From contig NZ_JAEPBG010000003.1 in NCBI RefSeq assembly GCF_016632335.1, forward strand, positions 434,001 through 498,000: a stretch of DNA of 64,000 nt. Reading direction: 5' to 3'. Positions 45,163 to 55,000 of the stretch are shown here, in pieces. Origin of the DNA: Noviherbaspirillum pedocola. Lineage in GTDB: Bacteria > Pseudomonadota > Gammaproteobacteria > Burkholderiales > Burkholderiaceae_D. The position numbers were made by a program, and so were the translations under genes. The notes under the pieces are model-generated. The model saw nothing but the letters and a program-made list of their open reading frames with translations. It was not told the DNA's origin and searched no databases. The stretch's first letter is position 1. Each line of letters opens with the position of its first letter.

Positions 45163-45683
45163 GATGGTCCCCGTTTGTCACTGTTTGAAAGCTTGAAATT
45201 CACCGGGCAAATGCACGGCGGCGCGAATTATAAGAGAGTTAATGTTTTCTTTCATGACACGAATGCGCCGCACATGCATGTCGCCGCGGGCGAGATGTGC
45301 GGCCGTGTCCAGGGCGGAAAGGAATACAGGCCTCGCTTGCGCTCGTTGCTTGTCATCGCGGCTCCATGGCGTTGCCTGGCATGCGTTGAGATCATTGCGT
45401 TGAAAGCTGGGGCAATGCGTATTCAGCGCACGGCAGACGATGCGCCCGCGGTTGGTGGGCCGGCGGGCAAGGGATTGCATTTGGAGCAGAAGTATCCGGC
45501 CGGAGTTTCGCTGCAGTGGTAAATTCGGCGCGCGCCGTTGCGGTGAAACAAGCGCATGCCGTCAGCGCAGGCAGGCCGGGCGTACGGCAGGGGATGCCGT
45601 GCTGGCTGGATCAGGATCCGGCCGCGCTGCCGCCGGAAATTCAATTGCCACGGCCTGGCTTGCAAGCCAGGCCGCTTTCGCAT
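45163..45683. other. Gene-free region with a palindrome
   Basis: About 520 bp between the DUF3311 gene and the Sel1 gene. Frames on both strands exist (for example 45175-45522) but show no ribosome site, domain or consistent codon use. I call no gene. Confidence 0.5.
45652..45673. terminator. Perfect 22-bp palindrome after the Sel1 gene
   Basis: GGCCTGGCT-TGCA-AGCCAGGCC, 10 bp beyond the Sel1 stop on the minus strand. It lacks a T-run, so it is a possible weak terminator or protein site. Confidence 0.5.
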
Positions 45684-46931
45684 TCAGACGGGCGCGAGCA
45701 CCGGTAGCGGTGCGCCCGGTTTCCAGGCGCCGGCAGCCATGCGCGCCAGGCGTAGCTGCTCTTCGCTCAGTTTTTCGGCATAGCCGTCGCGGTCTGCAGC
45801 GGCAGCGGCGCTGCCCAGGGTGGCGGCGATGTCGGCGAGCACATAGGCGTTGGCATAATCGCGCGTCACGCCCTGCCCCTGCGCATACATGCGACCGAGC
45901 TCGTTGAGGGCATCGCTGTTTTCCTGCAGCGCGGCCTGCCGGTAGAGCTGCAAGGCGCGGTGATAACTCCTGGCCACGCCCCGGCCTTCGAGATAAACGC
46001 CGGCGAGACGGATGCAGGCAATCGGATCGCCCACTGCTGCGGCGCTTTCATACCAGGCGCGCGCGGCAAGCGGATCCGGTTTGCCGGTGGCGCCGTTTTC
46101 GTACGCCAATCCAAGTTCGCGCATTGCCGCGGCGCTGCCCGCCTCGGCGGCGAAGCGGTACCAGGCCAGCGCTTCGCGGCGCGCGCCCACTTCGGTCGAG
46201 CCAGTCAGCAGCAGCCCGGCGAGTTGCTGCGCCGCGATGAGGTCGCCATCGGCCGCGGCGCGGCGATACCAGCGTATTGCGCGCTCGCTGTCCTGTTCCA
46301 CGCCGCGGCCGTACTGGTAAAGCATGCCGATCCGTGCGCGGGCCTGTACGCTGCCCTGCAGTGAAGCCTTGCGGTACCAGGCCATGGCCTGAGCATCGTC
46401 ACGCGTCGTGCCGATGCCGGCTTCGAGCAGGCGACCCACGCCTAGCTGCGCTTCTTCCAGGCCGGCGAGCGCGGCCTGCAGCAGCCAGCGGAATGCTTCG
46501 GTATCGTCCCGGGGCACGCCGCGCCCTTCCGCGTAGCAGCGGCTCAATTCATAGGCGCCTTTCGCATCGCCAAGCGCGGCGGCCTGCTTCAGCCAGCTCA
46601 CTGCCTGGGAAGCGTCACGCGGCACGCCGCTGCCGCTCGCATGCATGCGCGCTAGGGCAAGCATGGCCTCGGGCTGATCCTGATCGGCTGAGCGCTCGTA
46701 CCAGAACGCGGCTTGCTCATCATTGCGCGGCATGGCCTTGCCGCTTTCGAAAAGCGCGCCGAGCAGATACTGCGCCCGCGCATCGCCACGCTCGGCCTCG
46801 CCCCGGAACAGCAGCATCGCCCTGGGAAAATCGGCGCGGTCATAGGCAGCCTGCGCGGCATCGAGATTGACCGCGAACACAGGCAGCGCGGTGAACACGG
46901 CAAAACCAAAGGCAAGGAAATGACGGCGCAT
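45684..46931 (-). CDS. Secreted Sel1-repeat (SLR/TPR-like) protein
   Basis: The 415-residue protein starts at ATG 46931 with a signal peptide (MRRHFLAFGFAVFTALPVFA). About ten Sel1-like repeats follow, each of about 36 residues with the A-x2-LG-x2-[FY]-x2-G-x2-[AV]-x-[RK][DN] pattern (AQYLLGALFESGKAMPRNDE, AMLALARMHASGSGVPRDAS, AYELSRCYAEGRGVPRDDTE and so on). These alpha-alpha solenoids scaffold protein complexes; bacterial examples act in signalling, envelope stress and virulence. The partner is unknown. The expected location is periplasmic. Confidence 0.9.
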   Translation of the reverse strand: MRRHFLAFGFAVFTALPVFAVNLDAAQAAYDRADFPRAMLLFRGEAERGDARAQYLLGALFESGKAMPRNDEQAAFWYERSADQDQPEAMLALARMHASGSGVPRDASQAVSWLKQAAALGDAKGAYELSRCYAEGRGVPRDDTEAFRWLLQAALAGLEEAQLGVGRLLEAGIGTTRDDAQAMAWYRKASLQGSVQARARIGMLYQYGRGVEQDSERAIRWYRRAAADGDLIAAQQLAGLLLTGSTEVGARREALAWYRFAAEAGSAAAMRELGLAYENGATGKPDPLAARAWYESAAAVGDPIACIRLAGVYLEGRGVARSYHRALQLYRQAALQENSDALNELGRMYAQGQGVTRDYANAYVLADIAATLGSAAAAADRDGYAEKLSEEQLRLARMAAGAWKPGAPLPVLAPV

Positions 46932-47112
46932 GGCGGCAGGTATCGAGGGATGATGGAAGAATGTTGTTGTTTCCACAAGGAAACAAAATGTCTGCGTATT
47001 GTACTGTGATCCGCGCGGGCGCCATAGCGGATTTCGCGTCAGCGAATATTCAGCGGCGCCGGCCAGAATCGGATGTGGATGCAGTACGGGATCGATACAG
47101 GAGGAACCGGCG

Positions 47113-47283
47113 ATGCACAGAAAAGCAGGCAAGGAGCCTTATTCCGACATGCCGCCATTGACGCTGCCCGCAAGGCCCTTATTGTTGCGCGGCGGATTGC
47201 GCGAGCGTGTGCGTGAAAGATGGGAATTGGCTGAGCGCGCCCGCTTGCGGCCACGCTGTGAAGCGCTGCATCAGCAGCGATGA
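47113..47283 (+). CDS. Small basic protein (56 residues), function unknown
   Basis: ATG 47113 follows AGGAGGAACCGGCG, a strong, well-spaced ribosome site. The product (MHRKAGKEPYSDMPPLTLPA...) is Pro- and Arg-rich, with a highly charged C-terminal helix (LRERVRERWELAERARLRPR). No family is recognised. The ribosome site is the main support. It lies divergent to the Sel1 gene. Confidence 0.45.
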   Translation: MHRKAGKEPYSDMPPLTLPARPLLLRGGLRERVRERWELAERARLRPRCEALHQQR

Positions 47284-47300
47284 TTCGTTGGCCGTGACGC

Positions 47301-47325
47301 AAAAAACCCGCTCATTGCGAGCGGG
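47301..47325 (-). terminator. Rho-independent terminator for the DUF4148 gene
   Basis: On the minus strand CCCGCTC-GCAAT-GAGCGGG is followed by TTTTTT. It lies 134 bp beyond the DUF4148 stop. Confidence 0.85.
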
Positions 47326-47458
47326 AAGCCAACCTTGGAGAGGATGGAACTGTTGGAAGCTTGTCTGCTTCCGCTGGCAAGGCCCGGTTGGCCAGTCTTG
47401 CCGAAGATACTGCTGAGCCGGCATTACGCCGGCCCGAGGGGAAGATGCCTGTGCCGGA

Positions 47459-47761
47459 TCAGCCGAAGTAAAGGCTGTTGACCGGGGACTGGCTGCGCTG
47501 CTGCTTGGTAGCCTTGGCCTGCTCGATCTTCGCGTCGCCGCGTGCCTTCTCGCTCTTCGCATACACGGCGTCCTGGCCGTCGTGCTGGCGCATCGCCGTC
47601 TCGCCTTCACGCTGTGCCTGCACCAGATCCTGGCGCACTTCTGCGCGGGTCAGGTTCGAATGAAAGCCGGCGTCCGGAGCGACGAATTCGGTTTGCTGGG
47701 CAAAAGCGCCGGTCGAAGCGGCAAGCATGGCGGCGGCGGCAAGAATGGTTTTGATGTTCAT
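47459..47761 (-). CDS. DUF4148 family small exported protein
   Basis: The 100-residue protein starts at ATG 47761 behind GGAGAACACC. It has a signal peptide (MNIKTILAAAAMLAASTGAFA) and the DUF4148 core LTRAEVRQDLVQAQREGE followed by a charged helix. Such proteins are abundant in Burkholderiales, usually in many copies, and are thought to be periplasmic; the function is unknown. It is monocistronic with a clear terminator at 47301-47325. Confidence 0.88.
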   Translation of the reverse strand: MNIKTILAAAAMLAASTGAFAQQTEFVAPDAGFHSNLTRAEVRQDLVQAQREGETAMRQHDGQDAVYAKSEKARGDAKIEQAKATKQQRSQSPVNSLYFG

Positions 47762-47773
47762 GGTGTTCTCCAA

Positions 47774-48128
47774 GTTGGGTATCAGTGGTTTTCGGGCTCG
47801 GCGGTCTGACTACGCCGTCGGGTCCTGCCTCGCTGAATCGCACTGCGTTCTTGTGTGTTCATCGATGAAGCACAGTCTACTTACGCAGGCCGCGGCAATA
47901 AACGGGACAACGGTCAATGCCGTGTTTCAGAATTTGGAATAATCCAGCGATTACGGTGTGTCGCGACGTATCTGTATCGCTCGATAACTGCAGGACAGCC
48001 GCAATATCAAAACCGCTGTTCGCTACAAAAAATAACTTCAAATCCATTGCGCTGCGGTGCAAAAGAGGCATTAAAATGCTGCCAACGTCGGAGCGCATCC
48101 GGCGTCACAACATCAATAGGAGACAACG
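47774..48128. promoter_or_regulatory. Upstream and 5' leader region of the cold-shock gene
   Basis: 355 bp with no credible gene. The right part is AT-richer and would form a long leader for the cold-shock mRNA, as in cspA-type genes whose leaders refold at low temperature. I see no defined cold-box. Confidence 0.4.
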
Positions 48129-48335
48129 ATGAGCAGTGGTACCGTAAAGTGGTTTAACGACGCTAAAGGTTTCGGCTTCATTACACCGGATGGCGGCGGC
48201 GAAGATTTGTTCGCGCATTTCTCGGCAATCCAGAGCAATGGCTTCAAGTCGCTGAAGGAAGGCCAGAAGGTCACCTTTGAAAAGGTGCAGGGGCCGAAGG
48301 GCGCGCAGGCGGCGAACATCCGGCCGGAGCAATAA
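48129..48335 (+). CDS. Cold-shock domain protein (CspA family)
   Basis: The 68-residue single cold-shock domain protein starts at ATG 48129 behind TAGGAGACAACG. It contains [20 protein letters not shown] (RNP1 KGFGFI) and [10 protein letters not shown] (RNP2, here DLFAHF instead of the common DVFVHF), then [20 protein letters not shown]. It binds single-stranded RNA and DNA and melts RNA structure. It ends at an intrinsic terminator near 48434. It may or may not be cold-induced; many paralogues are not. Confidence 0.95.
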   Translation: MSSGTVKWFNDAKGFGFITPDGGGEDLFAHFSAIQSNGFKSLKEGQKVTFEKVQGPKGAQAANIRPEQ

Positions 48336-48759
48336 GCAGCGGCGACAGGGCCACCCGGCCCATGACTGCACGATGTACCGAATCCCAACCGTGACATGAC
48401 AGGCGCCCCGATGCGCCCTGCGTTATCGGAATGAAGCCCGGCATGCCGGGCTTTTTTGTTTGCCGAGCCAGCTTTGCCTGGCTGGCAGAATGTTCTCGAA
48501 GTCATATCGATGTTCCGACTGGCTCCTTTTCCTTCCGCTCTTCTCATCCCCTTCCGCTGCAGCCTGTAAGCATCAATCAGGTGGCCGAAGCGCCAATCTG
48601 AAACGATGCAATTTCTAAAATGAATTCATTTGGGGCAGCTTGATCCATTTCAGTGCGCGATTCGCTGCCATGCCGGTATTGCGCGACAAAAATCTTGGCA
48701 TGCTCCTTGCCAAAGGAAAGTCAGCGCCGATCCCGGCGCGGTTTTCCTGGAGATTGATG
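48336..48759. promoter_or_regulatory. Intergenic region with AT-rich palindrome before the MFS gene
   Basis: No gene is seen here. Besides the terminator it holds AAATGAATTCATTT (48618-48631), a perfect 14-bp palindrome about 130 bp before the oxalate/formate-type carrier, a possible operator. Confidence 0.45.
48434..48457 (+). terminator. Rho-independent terminator after the cold-shock gene
   Basis: AAGCCCGGCATGCCGGGCTT is a perfect palindrome followed by a T-run, 98 bp beyond the cold-shock stop. Confidence 0.9.
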
Positions 48760-50037
48760 ATGAAGAACGCTTCCCTGCCGCTGTCGATTGATGAAGTCGG
48801 CTCCGGTTCCGTCGCCAACCGCTGGGTGCAGCTGCTTGCCGGCCTGGTCTGCATGATGGCTGTCTCAAGCCCGCAGTATGTATGGACGCTGTTTACCAAG
48901 CCCATGCTCGGCGAACTCGGCGGCACGCTGTCGCAATTGCAGATCACGTTTTCGCTCTTGATCGTGGTGCAGACCTTTCTGTCGCCGTTTCAGGGTTTCG
49001 TGATCGACCGTTTCGGACCGCGCCTGTTGCTGTCCGTCGGCGCGGCGCTGACCGGCGCGAGCTGGGTGCTGGCCGCGCATGCGCATTCGCTCACCATGAT
49101 CTATCTGACTTACGGCCTGCTGGGTGGCATCGGCACCGGCATCATCTATGTCGGCATCGTTGGCCTGATGGTGCAATGGTTTCCGGACAAGCGCGGCTTC
49201 GCGGTCGGCATGGTAGCCGCCGGCTATGGCATGGGCGCCATCATCACGACCTTCCCGATTTCCTCGAGCATCGCCAGCAATGGCTACCATGCCACGCTGC
49301 AGACCTTCGGCGTGATCATGGCCATCGTCGGCGTTTGCGCCGCGCAGTTCACGAAGCGCCCGCCGGTTGGCTGGATGGCGCATGCGCGCACCACGGTTGA
49401 CGCCGGCAGCGGCGTGGCGCCTGGCCGCATGCTCAAGACACCGGTGTTCTGGCTGATGTTCGCCATGATGACGATGATGTCGACCTCGGGCCTGATGGTG
49501 ATTTCCCAGATGGGCAGCTTCGCCAAGGACTTCGGCGTTGCCGGCGTCGTGGTGCTCGGCATGGCCGCGCTGCCGCTGGCGCTGTCGATTGACCGCTTCA
49601 CCAATGGCCTGACCCGACCGTTCTTTGGCTGGGTGTCGGACCGCATCGGGCGCGAGAACACGATGTTCATCGCCTTCGGCCTGGAAGGCATCGCGATGCT
49701 GCTGTGGCTGATGACCCGCGACAACGCGGTGCTGTTCGTGCTGCTGTCCGGCGTGGTGTTCTTCGGCTGGGGCGAAATCTTTTCTCTGTTCCCGTCCACG
49801 CTGACCGACACTTTTGGCACCGAACACGCAACCACCAACTACGGCATCCTGTACATGGCACAAGGCGTGGGCTCGGTGCTTGGCGGCCCGCTCGCCGCGC
49901 TGCTGCATGAAGCCACCGGCAGCTGGATTCCGGTGTTCGGCGCCGTCATCGCGATGGATATCCTGACCGCGACCCTGGCCTTCGTGGTGCTCAAGCCGAT
50001 GCGCAGAAAGTATCTGGCGACGCGCGCCGCGCATTAA
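48760..50037 (+). CDS. MFS transporter, oxalate/formate antiporter family
   Basis: The 425-residue carrier is called from ATG 48760 (GGAG 7 nt upstream; ATG 48757 is the alternative). It has 12 helices and the OxlT-family blocks WTLFTKPMLGELGGTLSQLQ, LSPFQGFVIDRFGPRLLLSV, GGIGTGIIYVGIVGLMVQWF and ANRWVQLL near the N-terminus. OxlT of Oxalobacter exchanges oxalate for formate; most homologues in aerobic bacteria are unproven monocarboxylate or dicarboxylate carriers. No oxalyl-CoA or formyl-CoA genes are nearby, so the substrate is unsettled. Confidence 0.88.
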   Translation: MKNASLPLSIDEVGSGSVANRWVQLLAGLVCMMAVSSPQYVWTLFTKPMLGELGGTLSQLQITFSLLIVVQTFLSPFQGFVIDRFGPRLLLSVGAALTGASWVLAAHAHSLTMIYLTYGLLGGIGTGIIYVGIVGLMVQWFPDKRGFAVGMVAAGYGMGAIITTFPISSSIASNGYHATLQTFGVIMAIVGVCAAQFTKRPPVGWMAHARTTVDAGSGVAPGRMLKTPVFWLMFAMMTMMSTSGLMVISQMGSFAKDFGVAGVVVLGMAALPLALSIDRFTNGLTRPFFGWVSDRIGRENTMFIAFGLEGIAMLLWLMTRDNAVLFVLLSGVVFFGWGEIFSLFPSTLTDTFGTEHATTNYGILYMAQGVGSVLGGPLAALLHEATGSWIPVFGAVIAMDILTATLAFVVLKPMRRKYLATRAAH

Positions 50038-50091
50038 GAGCCTGTTGCAGCGCTGAGTGGGCCGCGCCCATTCGGCGCCTTGGCTGAACGC

Positions 50092-51552
50092 TTATTCCGC
50101 CGCCACCACGCGATTCTTGCCCTGGCGCTTGGCTTCATACAGCGCCGCATCGGCACGGCGGATCAGGCTCTCCTCGCCCTCGCCGGCCTGCGCCAGCGCC
50201 GCGCCGGCGCTGAAGGTCACCAGCACCCGCTGATGTTCATACATGAAGATGGACTTCGTGAGCTCGCGCTGGATGCGCGCGACTGCGCTCACCGCATCCT
50301 CGAGGCGCGTATTCGGCAGCAGCAGCAGGAATTCCTCGCCGCCGAAACGCGCGATCACATCCATCTGGCGCAACGTGCTCTTGATGATGGCCACCAAGTG
50401 CACCAGCGCGCCGTCGCCGGCCCGGTGGCCCAAGCTGTCATTGAGCTGCTTGAAATTGTCGATGTCGATCATTGCAATCGACAGCGGCGTCTCATGTCGT
50501 CGCGCGCGGCCCATTTCCCGGCACAGCGCTTCCATCATGCCGCGCCGGTTCATGCTGTGCGTCAGCGGATCCTCGCGCGCCAGCTCGCTCATCTCCTCCA
50601 GCTTCGATTCGAGCGCGCTGATGCGGCGCTTGGCTTCCAGCAGTGCCTCCTGCGCCTCGGCCATCTGCGCGCGCGTATGCCGCGTGGTTTCGCCATAGGC
50701 AGCGGTATCGCCGCGTAGCTCGGCGAGCAGCGTATCGAGCTGCTGCGGCGTGATCGCGCCGTTCAGCCGGCTGGCGTAGCCCGCGATCCTGTTGTCGTAT
50801 TGCTGAGCCGAAGCGGCTGCGCCGTCCAGATCGGACAGGAAGCGCCCAAGCATGCGCTCCGACGCTTCTCGCGCATCATCGCGGCCGGCTTTCAATTCGG
50901 CCTGCCTGGCGGCAACGTCTTTCAGATTGGCGATCGCCGATTCCAGCGCTTCTTCCGCCAATGCCCCTTTGAGCAGCAGTTCCGCACTCGCCAGCTGTCC
51001 CTGCACCCAGGACTCATGCTCGGTCAGCGCTGCGACATTGCCGAGCAGATGGGTCAGGAATTCGGCCATCAGCGATTGTCGCCGCGACTGGGAGACGCCG
51101 TAGGCGCCGCAGCGGGCAACCAGCGTATCGATGCTCGCCGTCGTTTCCGTATTCCCCTGGCCAAGCGCACGCCGCGCCTGCTGCAAGGCATGGCGAGGCG
51201 CTGCAGCCAGCGGATCCGTTTCGGGCAGAAGCGCGGGAACGCCGGCATCGAGCAGGCGCGTCGCTACGCTTCGCCATGCGTTTTCTTCCTTGGACAAGAC
51301 TTCTACCGGGCCAGCGCGGGGCGCCATGCGCGTGTTTGCAACTTCCTCGGCGCTTTCGACGTAGGCCAGCAGCGTACGTTCGGCCAACGCCCAGTCCTCA
51401 CGCCTGAGCGCTTGCGTGAGTCTTTGCCCGAACAAGGACGTCTCGCCCTTCGTGTTTGCCATGCGCTCGGCAAGCCGCTGCAGCGCCGAGATGGCGTCGC
51501 CAGTCTCGGCCGTAGCCGCAAGCGCGTCAGGTTTGAAGTCGATATTGGACAT
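50092..51552 (-). CDS. Diguanylate cyclase (GGDEF) with a helical N-terminal domain
   Basis: This 486-residue protein has a long helical N-terminal region (about 1-300) of no recognised family, a coiled coil (residues 295-325, EAQEALLEAKRRISALESKL) and a C-terminal GGDEF domain. The active site is RFGGEEF (GGEEF at 404-408), with MIDIDNFKQLND for metal binding and the inhibitory I-site RQMD (395-398) at the standard five residues before it. It should make c-di-GMP and be product-inhibited. No membrane segment is seen, so it is probably cytosolic. It is convergent with the MFS gene. Confidence 0.92.
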   Translation of the reverse strand: MSNIDFKPDALAATAETGDAISALQRLAERMANTKGETSLFGQRLTQALRREDWALAERTLLAYVESAEEVANTRMAPRAGPVEVLSKEENAWRSVATRLLDAGVPALLPETDPLAAAPRHALQQARRALGQGNTETTASIDTLVARCGAYGVSQSRRQSLMAEFLTHLLGNVAALTEHESWVQGQLASAELLLKGALAEEALESAIANLKDVAARQAELKAGRDDAREASERMLGRFLSDLDGAAASAQQYDNRIAGYASRLNGAITPQQLDTLLAELRGDTAAYGETTRHTRAQMAEAQEALLEAKRRISALESKLEEMSELAREDPLTHSMNRRGMMEALCREMGRARRHETPLSIAMIDIDNFKQLNDSLGHRAGDGALVHLVAIIKSTLRQMDVIARFGGEEFLLLLPNTRLEDAVSAVARIQRELTKSIFMYEHQRVLVTFSAGAALAQAGEGEESLIRRADAALYEAKRQGKNRVVAAE

Positions 51553-52006
51553 GTCTGGTTGGTGGAAAGAGGGCCATCGATGCCGGCACGCCGGGGCCGC
51601 AGCAGATGCCTTTGCTTGAGACTGCCCTCACTACGCGAGGAATCGGCGTGGACGCCATTTTACGAAGCGGTGCGTCAACGGCGTATAGGTGTTTTTCCTA
51701 GAGGCATCGCAGGCGTGGCGCCGCAGGGCCAAAGACATTCGGCGAGAGGGAAACTGCAGCCATGCCGACCTTTGTCATATAGCAACATATATTGGTGAAT
51801 GCAGAAACGCCGCACGATGCAGATCTGCCGGTGACTGTCAATGGGTAAATTTCTGTAAGTCAATCATTGCATCTTGCGTAGCATGCGAAATATCGATCGT
51901 CCGACTAAAACCGGGAGCGCCACGCGCTCACCGCGGCGCGTAACAGGGCAGCCGCGGGATAGCGACGGCCCCACGCCCAGCCGGCGCATCCTCTACTACC
52001 CATGCC
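51553..52006. promoter_or_regulatory. Divergent promoter region of two c-di-GMP genes
   Basis: 454 bp between the diguanylate cyclase and the LOV-GGDEF-EAL gene. The middle (about 51780-51880) is AT-richer and is likely to hold the promoters. No specific operator is recognised. Confidence 0.4.
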
Positions 52007-55000
52007 ATGACAACGACCATCGCTACAGCTGCATCAAGTGCCACGCCGGCCGACGAAGACGCACGAATTGCGACGCTGCACCGATACGGCATCCTCGATT
52101 CCGCCTCGGAAGCGATATTCAATGATCTGGCCGAGCTGGCGGCCATGACATGCGCCACGCCGATCGGCGCGATCTCACTGATCGATCGCGACCGCCTGTG
52201 GTTCAAGGCAGTGATCGGAATGGCGGTGCGAGAAGTGCCGCGCGAACTGGCCTTTTGCGACCTGGTGCTGCGCTCCGGCGGCGACGTGATCGTCCCCGAC
52301 ACCCGCCTGCATCCGGTATTGGCGAGCAATCCGCTGGTAGCCGGCGCCGATGGGCTGCGCTTCTATGCGGGCACGCCGCTCATTGCCGAAAACGGCATGG
52401 TCATGGGCTCGGTCTGCGTCATTGACCGGCAGCCGCGCGACGTCACGCCGCGCCAGATGGAAGGGCTGCGCATGCTGGCGCGCCAGGCCGCCAACCTGTT
52501 GCGGCAGCGCATGCGCAAGGCGGAACTGGAACGCATCGCCGCCGAAAAGCGCGATCTGGCCGCGACGCTCGCGGCCAGCGAAGCGCGCTATCGCTCACTG
52601 TTTGATGAGCATCCCGAGCCGATATGGGCATTCGAACATCAATCGCTGCGCATACTCGAAGCCAATGCTGCGGCGATCCGGGCCCTGGGCTACAGCCGGG
52701 CGGAATTGCTGGAAATGAGGCTGCACCAGTTGTGGCCGGCGGAAGAAGTCGCGGAGCGCACACGGCACGCGAATGCCGTCGACGCACACCAGCATTTCGT
52801 CAACCGGGTACTGCTGCGCAAGGACGGGACGCCCATCGTCGTGGAAATCGATGTCAAGCCAATTGCCTTGAACAATGCCAGTGCCAGGCTGGTGGTGGCC
52901 GTGGACGTAACCGAACGGGAAAAGGCGCTGCGCGGCAAGCAGGCAGCCGAGGAAGTCGCGCGCAACAACCGCGAACGCCTGCGCGCCGCGCTGGACTCGG
53001 CGCAAATGGGCGAATGGCACCTCGATTTCACAAGCGGCGTGCAACAGCATTCGCTGTGGCATGACCGCTGTTTTGGATACCCGAATGGCAGGTCCGACTG
53101 GACCTATGCGCTGTTTCTCAATCATGTGCATCCGCGCGACCGCAGCCGCGTGGCAACGCAGCTCGACCGCGCGAAACAGCGCGGAAGTACTTATGATCTG
53201 CAATTCCGCGCAATCTGGCCCGATGGCTCGACGCACTGGCTGCATGCGCAGGGGCAATGTCATTTGAACGAAGGGGGCAAGCCGGCCTACATGGCCGGCT
53301 TTGTACGTGAAGTCACCGCGACCGTACACGCCACGCGCCAGCTTGCACTGTACAAGCGCGCCATCGAATCGGTGAACGCCGGCGTCGTCATCACCGATGC
53401 ATCGGACAAAAATCATCCGGTGATTTATGCGAACCCGGAATTCGAGCGCATGACCGGCTATGCCGAAGCCGAGATCATCGGCAGAAACTGCCGGATGCTG
53501 CAGGGCCCGGATACCGATCCGGCAACCATGGCGGAGTTGCGCGCGGCAATCCGGTCGCGGCGCGCAACCCAGGTGACGATGCGCAACTACCGCAAGGACG
53601 GCAGCGCCTTCTGGAACCGCTTGCAGATTGCGCCCGTCTTCGATCAGAGGGAAGGCATTTCGCATTACGTTGGCATTCAGCAGGACATCACTTCGCTGGT
53701 GCTGGCCGAGCAAAGCGTAGCGGCGCAAGCGCGGCAGCAGACCACGCTGGCCGGCTTCGGACTGTATGCGCTTTCCGGCAGAAGCGTGGTCGAAATCTAC
53801 GAAGAAGCGCTGCGCTGCGTTGTCGATACGCTGGGCATCGAGCATGCGCTGATCTATAAAGCGGTCAATGGCGAGCGGGCTTTTCATGTCGCGGCCCAGC
53901 GCGGCTGGACCCTGCTTGCACCGCACGAGAAGGTCATCGCGGCTGAACGGCTTTCCTGCGTGCGCCTGATGTTCGACACGGCGCAGCCGCTGAACATCGG
54001 CGATCTGAATGAGCATGCCGCACTGGAACTCGAAACGCTGCTCGAGGGCCGGGGCTTGCGCTCGGCGCTGGGCGCGGTCATGCGCAGTAACGGCTGCCGT
54101 CACGGTAGCCTGGCGGCATTTTCCCGAACGGCGCGGCAGTTCGGCCCGGGCGAGGAATCCTTCCTGCAAGGCATGGCGAACATCCTTGCCGCGGCGCTGG
54201 ACCGGGTTCAGGGCGAAAACGACCTTGCCTTTCTCGCGCATCACGACGTGCTGACCGGCTTGCCAAACCGGGCAATGATGAGCGACAGGCTGGCACGCGC
54301 CATCGAACGCGCCTCCAGGCACAGGGAAAAGCTGGCGCTGATGTTCATCGATCTGAACCGCTTCAAGGTGATCAACGATAGTCTCGGCCATCACGTCGGC
54401 GACGAACTGCTCAAGGCCGTGGCCGAGCGCATCAGCGCCTGCCTGCGCAAAAAGGATCTGCTGTCGCGCCAGGGCGGCGATGAATACATTCTGCTGATCG
54501 AAAACGCCGAAAACGCCGGCACCGCGGCGGCAGTAGCGGAAAAGATTCAGGCCGCGCTGAAGGCGCCGTTCCGCATGCTGGAGAAAGAGTTCTATCTTTC
54601 AGGGGCGATCGGCATTGCGATGTATCCGGACGACGCCGTCACTCCGGATGATCTGTTGCGCGCCGCCGATGCGGCGATGTACCAGGCAAAGGAACAGAAA
54701 GCCGCTGGCGGCTATCGCTTCTTCACCCGCGAACTCAATGCGCTCACGCAGGACCGCCTGGTGCTCGAGCATGGGCTGCGCACCGCGGTCGCGCACGAGG
54801 AGCTGCGGCTGGTGTACCAGCCCAAACTCGATTTGCGCGCAAGCCGCATCCATGGCGTGGAAGCGCTGCTGCGCTGGAAGCATCCGGTACATGGCGACAT
54901 TTCGCCGGCGCGCTTCATTCCGGTCGCCGAAGCCACCGGCCTGATCATTCCCATCAGCGAATGGGTGTTGCGCCAGGCTTGCCAGCAAGCGCGGGCATGG

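Noticed and set aside
45423-45683. 86-codon minus-strand frame beyond the Sel1 gene
   Set aside because: It spans the palindrome, has no ribosome site and no recognisable sequence.
52595-54394. 599-codon frame opposite the LOV-GGDEF-EAL gene
   Set aside because: Antisense shadow of a gene with recognisable domains along its full length.
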